NCBI GenBank assembly: GCA_025774615.1
Contig: JALGVQ010000055.1
Coordinates: 1-30,621, forward strand
Reading direction: 5' to 3'
DNA from: a bacterium
GTDB lineage: Bacteria; Blakebacterota; Blakebacteria; Blakebacterales; Blakebacteraceae
Length of the DNA: 30,621 nt
Numbering within the stretch: the first letter of the stretch is position 1; every line of letters begins with the position of its first letter. The notes under the pieces are model-generated. The model was not told the DNA's origin and searched no databases. It saw only the letters and a program-made list of their open reading frames with translations. A program made the translations under genes and the position numbers. Below are positions 1 to 6,512 of the stretch, piece by piece.

Positions 1-2
1 TC

Positions 3-815
3 GGAGGCATGGTGTTCCACAACATCCTCATACTCAATCACTACCTCTTCGAACGCCGGAAAAAGCTGAAGGATTCTTCCTGGATTCGCAGACTTGATAC
101 CACCGAAGTGATCCAGCATCTGCTCCTGGCCCTCTCCTTCATCCTCCTGGTGATCACCGGATTCGCACTGAGGTTCCCTGAGACCGGGTGGGCGCGATTC
201 GTCACATGGCTGGGCATGAATGAGCCGGTGAGAGGAACCATCCACCGGATCTCGGCGGTGTTGATGATCGGTGTCTCGTTCAGCCACCTCTACTCGATCT
301 TCTTCACGAAGCGGGGCAGGATGCAGATCAGAGCGATGTTGCCCGGATTCAGGGACGCCACCGACGCGATCGGCGCAGTGAAGTACTACACGTGGATGAG
401 CAGGACCCAACCAGGCGCGGATCGATACGACTACACGCAAAAGGCTGAGTACTGGGCGCTCATCTGGGGAACTGCCGTCATGGTACTCACCGGTTTCGTT
501 CTCTGGTTCCCTGTACAGGCCGCAAAGATATTCCCCTCATGGATCGTGATGGTCTCCCAGACGATTCATTATTACGAAGCATGGCTCGCGACCCTTGCGA
601 TCATCGTGTGGCATGGTTTCTTCACAATACTGCACCCGCGTGAATTCCCGATGAGCTGGACATGGATTACCGGACGGATGCCGCTGGAGGATGCCAGGCA
701 TCACCACCCGCGCTGGTATAAGGACGTGGCAACGGGCCGGGAGAAGGAAGAGATGCTCGACATGGAAGACTCTTCCACGGACGATGATGTACCAACGGCG
801 GATAATCAGGAGTAG
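3..815 (+). CDS. Membrane cytochrome b (HydC/FdnI/b561-like), 5'-truncated by window edge
   Basis: This is a multi-pass membrane protein that probably carries b-type hemes and exchanges electrons between quinol and periplasmic cytochromes. Four or so hydrophobic segments are visible (about residues 36-54, 78-97, 147-167 and 185-207, counted from the ATG at position 9). Histidines suited to heme ligation sit at residues 37, 79, 93, about 187 and about 201, which is the layout of the HydC/FdnI and cytochrome b561 families. The tail is acidic. The frame is open to the left edge. The only candidate start, ATG at 9, has a GGAGG just one base upstream, too close for a ribosome site, and is followed by a non-membrane stretch containing HN-rich residues. 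I infer that the gene begins outside the window, perhaps as a c-type/b-type fusion like Geobacter CbcL. It converges with ccmE, 20 bases away. Confidence 0.8.
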   Translation, partial: GGMVFHNILILNHYLFERRKKLKDSSWIRRLDTTEVIQHLLLALSFILLVITGFALRFPETGWARFVTWLGMNEPVRGTIHRISAVLMIGVSFSHLYSIFFTKRGRMQIRAMLPGFRDATDAIGAVKYYTWMSRTQPGADRYDYTQKAEYWALIWGTAVMVLTGFVLWFPVQAAKIFPSWIVMVSQTIHYYEAWLATLAIIVWHGFFTILHPREFPMSWTWITGRMPLEDARHHHPRWYKDVATGREKEEMLDMEDSSTDDDVPTADNQE

Positions 816-835
816 ATCAGGAGAGTATACGTGGA

Positions 836-1261
836 TCAGGGAGTGATGGGCTCATCTCCCTCATTCCCGACATGCTCAGTGGGGTCCTTCCCTTCATACT
901 TGCTCGGACACTTCGTCAGTATCTGCCGGGCCTGAAAACGGACACCATCCCAGGTGCCGATGGCGACAATCCCGGTTGCATCATCAAAGGCCGAAGGCTT
1001 TACGCCTGCGAACACCACTTCAAGAGAATCACTGCTTTCAGGTGAGACCATGTAGAAGTGGAATTTCCGGGCTTCATCATCGCTGTACCAGGAAAGGCGG
1101 TTCTCAGGAAGATCACCTGAGACCTGGACGGTCTTTTCAGTCGCTTCCCTGGCTTCGGCGAAGGTCACATAAGGATTGAGTGAATCCTTGAACGCGCCAA
1201 GGCCGAGCCAGGTGAACCCGACCAGTGCCACGATACCCACTATGATGCGTGTTCTGTTCAT
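836..1261 (-). CDS. ccmE: Cytochrome c maturation heme chaperone CcmE, cysteine (CxxxY) type
   Basis: CcmE carries heme in the periplasm from the CcmABCD complex to the CcmFH ligase. This 141-residue protein has one N-terminal membrane anchor (about residues 5-23) and a beta-rich OB-fold-like domain with the usual LPENRLSWY-type region. Near the C-terminus is KCPSKYEG, with Cys118 and Tyr122. In E. coli the heme-binding residue is a histidine in an HDENY context; a Cys in a CxxxY motif is the variant described for Desulfovibrio and archaeal CcmE. I chose the ATG at 1261, 19 bases after the ccmD stop, because GGGAGGGG lies upstream of it. An in-frame ATG at 1321 would overlap ccmD and add a charged leader. 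It is the last gene of a leftward ccmC-ccmD-ccmE set. Confidence 0.92.
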   Translation of the reverse strand: MNRTRIIVGIVALVGFTWLGLGAFKDSLNPYVTFAEAREATEKTVQVSGDLPENRLSWYSDDEARKFHFYMVSPESSDSLEVVFAGVKPSAFDDATGIVAIGTWDGVRFQARQILTKCPSKYEGKDPTEHVGNEGDEPITP

Positions 1262-1280
1262 CCTCCCTGCCCCTCCCTCA

Positions 1281-1439
1281 TCATCCTTCTGAAGTCTCTG
1301 TCGGATTGTCCTCAACCTCACCTCTTGCGAGCAGTGCGGTCTCCAGGCGCTTCAACCGCCGGTCCTGCCCGGCCAGATAGAAGAATATCCCGGCCCAGAT
1401 GATGATGATGACCAGGGCAGCGTATACCAGGTCACCCAT
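1281..1439 (-). CDS. ccmD: Small CcmD-like heme exporter subunit
   Basis: This is a 52-residue single-pass membrane protein beginning MGDLVYAALVIIIIWAG, with a hydrophobic segment at about residues 5-23 followed by a basic stretch (QDRRLKRLE) and an acidic tail. Length, topology and position between ccmC and ccmE match CcmD, which stabilises the CcmABC complex and helps release holo-CcmE. The ATG overlaps the end of ccmC by eight bases, so translation is probably coupled. CcmD proteins are poorly conserved, so the call rests on topology and synteny rather than on sequence motifs. It is short enough to be missed by routine gene calling. Confidence 0.8.
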   Translation of the reverse strand: MGDLVYAALVIIIIWAGIFFYLAGQDRRLKRLETALLARGEVEDNPTETSEG

Positions 1440-2082
1440 GGAGCACCTCCCGTTTCAAAGTTCGTATTCTGCTGGCCATTCCGAATATCCAGGAAAAGAG
1501 CAGTGTCTGACCGATCAAAGCTGCATTGAGAACCAGTATCATCCCCGTTGCCATCCCCCCTTCCCCCGCTGAATTCACCACCGGGTCGGGATGGAGTGAC
1601 TCCATGATCCGGGGTACCACGAAGATCAGGTAAGGAACAGTGATGAAGGCGATGATGTTGTAGGCTCCCGCCAGAACACCGCGGCGATCCGGATCATCCA
1701 CCGCTGAGCGTAGCGCGAAGTATGCGCCGTAGATGAGCAGGAGGATGACGATGCTTGATTCCCGGGGATCCCAGTTCCAGTAGACCCCCCATGCTTTCTT
1801 TGCCCACATCGAACCGCTCACGGTCGCCAGTATCGCGAAGAGGAGGCCGATCTCGGCCGCTGTCGTCGCCCGATCGTCCCAGAGGAGGTCCCTGCTCCTG
1901 AGATACCTGATGGAGCAGATGAGCGCGGTCCCGAAGGCCAGCACACAGATCCATGCCACAGGGATATGGAACCAGGCGATACGGCTCAATTCACCCAGCC
2001 CCATCGCGGGCGGAATGGCGTTGAATGCCGCCCAGATCACTACCGTGATCCAGATCCCGGTCAGATACTTCCACCACTTCAT
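1432..2082 (-). CDS. ccmC: Heme exporter protein CcmC
   Basis: This 216-residue, six-segment membrane protein of the heme handling protein family presents heme to CcmE at the periplasmic face. The tryptophan-rich WWD signature is visible at about residues 98-108 (WGVYWNWDPRE). The two expected external heme-ligand histidines are His39 (in AWFHIPVAW) and His164 (in ESLHPDP). Length is normal for the family (about 200-250). The ATG at 2082 is preceded by GAGAGG six bases upstream. It opens the ccmC-ccmD-ccmE set; ccmF is about 3.5 kb upstream on the same strand and ccmA, ccmB and ccmH are not in the window. About 210 bases separate it from the preceding cytochrome gene, including a terminator-like hairpin, so it probably has its own promoter. 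Confidence 0.95.
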   Translation of the reverse strand: MKWWKYLTGIWITVVIWAAFNAIPPAMGLGELSRIAWFHIPVAWICVLAFGTALICSIRYLRSRDLLWDDRATTAAEIGLLFAILATVSGSMWAKKAWGVYWNWDPRESSIVILLLIYGAYFALRSAVDDPDRRGVLAGAYNIIAFITVPYLIFVVPRIMESLHPDPVVNSAGEGGMATGMILVLNAALIGQTLLFSWIFGMASRIRTLKREVLHG

Positions 2083-2205
2083 GCCGTACCTCTCACTGTT
2101 CCGATCGATCGCGCTCGATCCGGAGGGATATCAAGGATGATAAAGTACGTCCTCCGGTGACATTTTCAGAGAGAAAAGGTAGGTACCCTCCCACTCCATA
2201 TACAG

Positions 2206-2237
2206 GGGGGTCTCCAGCCATCAGGCCGGAGACCCCC
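2206..2237 (-). terminator. Strong hairpin after the Ig-nonaheme cytochrome gene
   Basis: A near-perfect inverted repeat (arms GGGGGTCTCC and GGAGACCCCC, with an inner GCC/GGC pair around an ATCA loop) lies about 55 bases past the stop of the gene ending at 2294. No clean T-tract follows on the minus strand, so it may be a Rho-assisted terminator or an mRNA 3'-end stabiliser. It separates the cytochrome genes from ccmC. Confidence 0.6.
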
Positions 2238-2293
2238 GAGTTACTCGCGCCGGAATAGGTGACGCGTTCTTTTACCCTGTTACAGCCGGTTCT

Positions 2294-3991
2294 TTACTTG
2301 TCGCCCGACGACAGTACGTGCCCGTTGGGTACATCAATACCGGCAACATGCCTGTACGACTGCTGCAGCAACTGGATGGTGAAGGCTGCATTGTGAACCC
2401 CATGACTGTGGTCGTAGAGGACCGTAGCCAGGTTGAATCCAGACTCACGCACTGTGCGCGTCGCCAATCCACCCGACAGGACAGCTGACCAGACAGACGT
2501 GCTGTCGTCAGGGAATCCGACCGCAGTGAGGACGACATCGAAAGCATCGTCACCCGAGACGCCGACCGTGTCCAGACCCGTCGCCACCAGGGCACCCAGC
2601 AGCGAGTCCATGAGTCCGTTCACCTCACTCTGGACCCCTTCGACCGCACCGTCACCGTCGAAGTCGTTCTTCGCCATGATATCATCGAAATCGGTCAGAA
2701 CACCGTGGCATGACTCACACGCTTCCACACTGGGCTCAAACGCGTGCTCGGATGTATTCGGACTTCCGTACTGGTTCACCCCGTCATGACCTTCCATGTG
2801 GCATGTCACACAGGAGTCTTCCATCAACAGGTGCTGTGAGCTGGACCAGACGAAACCGCTTCCCACGACATCTACGAAGAAGACATCCGGATAGAGGAAC
2901 GCCCCCTGGTTCCCGTGGTGCGGCCCGAAGTGTGACGATCCGTTGGCAACCTGGTCCTCGATGTCAGCTGCATCGCGGCGACCGGTGTGGCAACCGAGAC
3001 ACAGGTTCCCGAGCCCACCCTTGGTGACGGTGTCACCGTTGGGGGCCGTAACCCCTGAGGGGTACAACCTGATCTGGTGTTCGTTGGTCGCGTCGTGCGG
3101 GTTGTGGCAGGTGATACAGTTGATCGAGATGAAGGTGGTGTCGGAAACCGCTGCTCCCGAAACCTCTTCGATGTATCCGCTGCCCGTGTGACACCGGGCG
3201 CCACAACCTGAATAGTATGATCCTTCGTAGATCGTGTGACCGACGTTATGGTTGTGCGCTTCCCAGTCCGACCAGTTGTTGTTCCTGGTGCTTACGTGGC
3301 AATCGGCACAGACATCCTCGCTCACCGAGAGTGTGATTTCAGTTACGTCACCATTGCCGGCTACGTGCGCGCTTGCAGGACCGTGACAGTTCTCACACTG
3401 AACATTGTGAAGATCACTCACGGGATTGTCATCAAATCCACCGTTCGCCAGATCAGCGTCGTATCCGGTCGTGTGGCACTCAAAGCAGTATTCAGCGCCG
3501 TGGTCCGATTCCAGGATCGCGCTTGCTGCGTCGGCGTGATTCGTTTCCTGCCAGGCAGCATAGGTGGTCGAATGACAGCCCGAGCATGCCTCAGCACCAA
3601 GGTAGTAAGGCTGGACTGCCGGTACGTAGACATCGACTCCGATGTCGATCGTGCTCTTCGTGAGATTGATGCCATCGTTCACTTCGAGTTCGATGGTAAC
3701 GATCTCTTCGACTTCGGGTGACGTCCACGTCACTGTATCGTTACTGGTGCTCGAGAACGTCCCCTTCGGAGCACTCCAGCGGTATTCAATCGCGTCGCCG
3801 TCGGCATCGGTAACCACCGCTATAAGGATGGTTTCGGCGCCCTGACTGATCGAAGTCGAGGAGGCAGTGATGGATACGATTTCTGGAGCTTTATTCTCTG
3901 AGCCGGTGCTCTCCTCGCAGCCCATGAGGGCAAACGAGGATACCGCGAGAGCGACCATCCCCACTCGTAACCAGTGCTTGCTATGATTCAT
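2294..3991 (-). CDS. Nonaheme c-type cytochrome lipoprotein with N-terminal Ig/PKD-like domain
   Basis: The 565-residue product is an exported multiheme electron carrier. It starts with a lipoprotein signal ending LMGC (Cys25). Residues about 32-122 form a beta-rich Ig/PKD-like domain (AVVTDADGDAIEYRWSAP is typical of that fold). The heme domain follows, with eight CXXCH motifs (CSGCH, CFECH, CENCH, CADCH, CITCH, CLGCH, CVTCH, CESCH) and one CX3CH (CGARCH, fifth in order). The C-terminal part of about 130 residues is heme-free and helical, with a DFDGDG loop and a GVHNAAF segment. The heme and tail regions resemble the nonaheme lipoprotein at 10726-12003, so the two are probably paralogs. The start at 3991 has AGGGGAT upstream. 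A 78-bp repeat shared with the octaheme gene lies upstream. A role at the outer membrane in metal or electrode reduction is inferred. Confidence 0.9.
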   Translation of the reverse strand: MNHSKHWLRVGMVALAVSSFALMGCEESTGSENKAPEIVSITASSTSISQGAETILIAVVTDADGDAIEYRWSAPKGTFSSTSNDTVTWTSPEVEEIVTIELEVNDGINLTKSTIDIGVDVYVPAVQPYYLGAEACSGCHSTTYAAWQETNHADAASAILESDHGAEYCFECHTTGYDADLANGGFDDNPVSDLHNVQCENCHGPASAHVAGNGDVTEITLSVSEDVCADCHVSTRNNNWSDWEAHNHNVGHTIYEGSYYSGCGARCHTGSGYIEEVSGAAVSDTTFISINCITCHNPHDATNEHQIRLYPSGVTAPNGDTVTKGGLGNLCLGCHTGRRDAADIEDQVANGSSHFGPHHGNQGAFLYPDVFFVDVVGSGFVWSSSQHLLMEDSCVTCHMEGHDGVNQYGSPNTSEHAFEPSVEACESCHGVLTDFDDIMAKNDFDGDGAVEGVQSEVNGLMDSLLGALVATGLDTVGVSGDDAFDVVLTAVGFPDDSTSVWSAVLSGGLATRTVRESGFNLATVLYDHSHGVHNAAFTIQLLQQSYRHVAGIDVPNGHVLSSGDK

Positions 3992-4107
3992 GTAATGGAT
4001 CCCCTATTCCGGGTTTTCTTTGATTCTCATTTATTATGAGGAGTGCTGACAGTGACTCGTGAGCACTGCTTACCAATTAATAAGTACTACGAATATTCTA
4101 TTTCAAT

Positions 4108-4185
4108 ACTAAATCAGTAGTAATTGGTCCGAATATCGACTTTTTCCAGGAAATCCAGGCCTGATGTATAGGTTTGTATATATTT
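4108..4185 (-). promoter_or_regulatory. Direct repeat copy A, upstream of the Ig-nonaheme gene
   Basis: This 78-bp segment is nearly identical to 5507-5584: the first 38 bases (plus-strand order) match exactly and about 69 of 78 match overall by eye. It ends 117 bases upstream of the ATG at 3991. On the coding (minus) strand it runs from an AT-rich TATATA stretch to a GGACCAATTACTACTGA block. The same position relative to two cytochrome genes suggests a shared promoter or regulator-binding element. Confidence 0.65.
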
Positions 4186-4211
4186 CACGTAATCGATGCA
4201 GATACAGGCCA

Positions 4212-4240
4212 CCCATCGCACCGTCAACCGGTACGATGGG
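4212..4240 (-). terminator. Hairpin between the octaheme and Ig-nonaheme genes
   Basis: A seven-base perfect inverted repeat (CCCATCG / CGATGGG) with an inner ACCG/CGGT pairing lies about 33 bases past the octaheme stop codon. There is no T-tract. Its placement just before the 78-bp repeat mirrors the hairpin at 5585-5614, so it probably marks the end of one transcript before the next promoter. Confidence 0.45.
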
Positions 4241-4272
4241 CAGTCTGCAGGAAAGGCTATCCGATCAAAGGG

Positions 4273-5403
4273 TTACCTGGGGGCGGTGTGAATCCCCATC
4301 GCTCTGGTCGACAGTTCGCTCAGGGTTTTCGCGCTCCCGGAGCCGCCGATACCATTGGGATCCTTATGGCATCCGTAACAGGCGAAATCGAGAGTGACGA
4401 ATCCGTACGCCTTTGCCCCACCATCATACCACATGGCGTCTTTGCCCACGGCAGCGGTGTTGATTTTGAATATGTGCGTTTCAATGTCTCCATTGTACAT
4501 ATTCTCGGCAACCGCTGACTTGGAGGCCTCAGGCATATGGCAGTATTCGCAATCAATTGTCATATGATTGAGTGTTGTCGACTGGTCGGCATGGCAGCTT
4601 GCACAGGTCACCCTGATACCGCCCATGCTGGCGCCATCGACGGAACTCGCGTGGGGATCGTGGCACGTGACACAATCGAGACCACGATGACCGCCAGACA
4701 GCATTTCGTCGTACTGCTCGTGATGCTTGATGAATCCACCGGATGCGGCGATCAGGTGGTTGGCATCACGCGTGTGACACTCACCACACAAGCTCGAATG
4801 GGTGTCGACCCTGATGTCATCGGCTGACTGGGTCTTCACGTGCCTGGATCCGCGACCATGGCACTGTTCACAGCGAACACCAGGTTCGGAAAAGGCGCCC
4901 GCCATGCCTGGCAGGTCATCCTGTCGTTTTCCACCGACAGCGTAATCGACCCATCCGGTCGTGTGACACGTTCCACAGTCGTACTGTTTGGTTCCCGGTG
5001 CTTCAGTGTCGTGGTAGCCGACCCAGCCATCTGTCTCGATGTTGTACTGAACCGCGCTACCGGTGATGATATACCCGTTCGAGTCGACGAAACGCGCTTT
5101 CCAGTTGTATCCGCCAATGACATAGGATATGTCACTCCACGTGTACCCCGAAGGTGGCACCGGGGTGTCCCATCCGTTCAGGTCGGGTGCCGTACCATCT
5201 TCGACCTTGACCAGTTTATAGGGATGTCCGGTTGCTTCTACCTGTGAGACGACAGTGGCGTGGCATTCCTCGCAGGCACTCATCCCGGCGAAGGTCAATC
5301 CCGGGATGACCTCTGTCGGATTATCGTCACACCCTGCGATGGCAAGAGAAGCGACAGCGAGAACGGCTGCTCCAAGTCGCAGCCAGTGTCTGGTTGGATT
5401 CAT
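4273..5403 (-). CDS. Octaheme c-type cytochrome lipoprotein
   Basis: The 376-residue product has a lipoprotein signal ending AIAGC (Cys25) and eight CXXCH motifs in order: CEECH, CGTCH, CEQCH, CGECH, CVTCH, CASCH, CEYCH, CYGCH. Between hemes 1 and 2 is an insert of over 100 residues (ISYVIGGYNWKARF and similar) that I recognise from cytochrome c554-like multiheme proteins of metal-reducing bacteria. Cys25 is followed by Asp-Asp; in E. coli Asp at +2 favours inner-membrane retention, but that rule may not apply here. The start at 5403 has AGGGGA eight bases upstream and gives a proper signal peptide; the open frame extends further but without one. Its signal peptide resembles that of the gene starting at 3991 (MNxxxHWLRxG). 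A periplasmic or surface electron-carrier role is inferred. Confidence 0.9.
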   Translation of the reverse strand: MNPTRHWLRLGAAVLAVASLAIAGCDDNPTEVIPGLTFAGMSACEECHATVVSQVEATGHPYKLVKVEDGTAPDLNGWDTPVPPSGYTWSDISYVIGGYNWKARFVDSNGYIITGSAVQYNIETDGWVGYHDTEAPGTKQYDCGTCHTTGWVDYAVGGKRQDDLPGMAGAFSEPGVRCEQCHGRGSRHVKTQSADDIRVDTHSSLCGECHTRDANHLIAASGGFIKHHEQYDEMLSGGHRGLDCVTCHDPHASSVDGASMGGIRVTCASCHADQSTTLNHMTIDCEYCHMPEASKSAVAENMYNGDIETHIFKINTAAVGKDAMWYDGGAKAYGFVTLDFACYGCHKDPNGIGGSGSAKTLSELSTRAMGIHTAPR

Positions 5404-5506
5404 GTGTGGGTCCCCTGTCCCGAAATGATGTTGATGAGCAGAACCTGTGAAATTGTTGTTAGTGCTTCTTAATACTTTATAAGTGGTGCTAATAATGATC
5501 TGCAAG

Positions 5507-5584
5507 ACTAAATCAGTAGTAATTGGTCCGAATATCGACTTTTTTCAGGATTTAGCGACCTGCTGTATAGGTTTATATATATTT
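5507..5584 (-). promoter_or_regulatory. Direct repeat copy B, upstream of the octaheme gene
   Basis: Second copy of the 78-bp element at 4108-4185, ending 103 bases upstream of the ATG at 5403. Differences cluster in the middle (a nine-base block), leaving conserved outer blocks: the 38-base block nearest the gene and a CTATACA plus TATATA block farther away. This looks like two conserved half-sites with a variable spacer, as expected of a promoter or activator region. No experimental promoter is implied. Confidence 0.65.
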
Positions 5585-5614
5585 GACCGGACCGGCTCTG
5601 CAGCCGATCCGGTC
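5585..5614 (-). terminator. Hairpin just after ccmF
   Basis: An inverted repeat (GACCGG / CCGGTC with an inner GGCT/AGCC pairing) lies within 10 bases of the ccmF stop codon and directly abuts repeat copy B. There is no T-tract on either strand, so intrinsic termination is uncertain. Confidence 0.4.
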
Positions 5615-5621
5615 AAACGGG

Positions 5622-6512
5622 TCATGATCCCTTCGGCTTCATACTGACAGCTCTCCTGATTATTGCGATCGTTCCTCCCGCCAGAACCAGCAGGACACCC
5701 AGCCAGAGAACGCTCATCAGCGGTTTCTCGCTCAACTCCACGGTGAGGAGACCTCCGACCGCCCTGCCGTCTACTGGTGTGTCCTCACCCATGTAGACGA
5801 GCGTTACCCGGCCCCTGTCGGCATCGATTCCCTGAAGCCTCAACAATCCGTCCACGCCTCCAGGTAAAGCGACTGCTGGAGGCTGCTCCCCACCGACCGA
5901 CCAGCGGGGGATGATGTGTTCACTCCCTCCATCCCACTCCACCAGGACACGGGCTCCGATCGTGCCGGCCACCATGTCGGAGGTTTCGTGTCCGCCCATG
6001 TCGTAGTCTTCGAACGTGAGCGTGATCCCACCGATCTCCTGCGATTCCCCCTTCCCCAGATCGAGGATGTTGCCCGATCCGGCAACTGCCTCAGAGGGCG
6101 GCAGATACTGAGCCGGTGCGAGATAGAGATCACCAAGGAGCCCCCGGGCGATATGGGGTTCTGCGCGTACCATCATCTGTCCAGATCCATACTGCTGATA
6201 CAGTTTCGGCTTCAGAACTCTCGAGGCGGCAGATCCCGGCCGGGTGAGGGTCACGGAAGTCGACTGCTTGCCACCAGGCTCCTCGTTCCAGCCGGTGAAG
6301 GTCAGTTCGTACCCGAGCACCTCGGTCGGAGTCTGATAGATCAGGTCGGCTGTCTGCTTCTGCCCCGTTGTGGCAGCCACGACGGCAATCAGCATTATGG
6401 CGGCACCGATATGAGCCAGAGGGCCCCCGGTCATTTTCCAACCATCGCTTGAGAGTGTATGCTGGAAGATGAAGAGGTTCGCGGCCAGCGCCAGCACACA
6501 TCGATGCGGCAA
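5622..6512 (-). CDS. ccmF: CcmF C-terminal part, in a different frame from the N-terminal part
   Basis: This frame continues the CcmF protein after the frame change near 6495-6501. The first meaningful residues read VLALAANLFIFQH and then GGPLAHIGAAIML, a typical late CcmF membrane segment with a histidine. A periplasmic domain of roughly 190 residues follows, then a last membrane span near the end (SVLWLGVLLVLAGG). No convincing start codon exists at the head of this frame, so it is not an independent gene. Joined to the upstream part by skipping one base, the protein would be about 730 residues, somewhat longer than usual because of the periplasmic domain. A hairpin and the 78-bp repeat follow. 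Confidence 0.85.
   Translation of the reverse strand: MPHRCVLALAANLFIFQHTLSSDGWKMTGGPLAHIGAAIMLIAVVAATTGQKQTADLIYQTPTEVLGYELTFTGWNEEPGGKQSTSVTLTRPGSAASRVLKPKLYQQYGSGQMMVRAEPHIARGLLGDLYLAPAQYLPPSEAVAGSGNILDLGKGESQEIGGITLTFEDYDMGGHETSDMVAGTIGARVLVEWDGGSEHIIPRWSVGGEQPPAVALPGGVDGLLRLQGIDADRGRVTLVYMGEDTPVDGRAVGGLLTVELSEKPLMSVLWLGVLLVLAGGTIAIIRRAVSMKPKGS

Noticed and set aside
5585-5614. Textbook intrinsic terminator after ccmF
   Set aside because: The stem is good but neither strand has a T-tract after it, so it is listed only with low confidence.
6130-6498. C-terminal tail of the first ccmF frame as genuine protein
   Set aside because: It lacks membrane segments and CcmF features, while the alternate frame over the same bases has them.
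6490-6512. Programmed ribosomal frameshift in ccmF
   Set aside because: There is no slippery heptamer or downstream structure of a known type, and ccmF is not known to use recoding.
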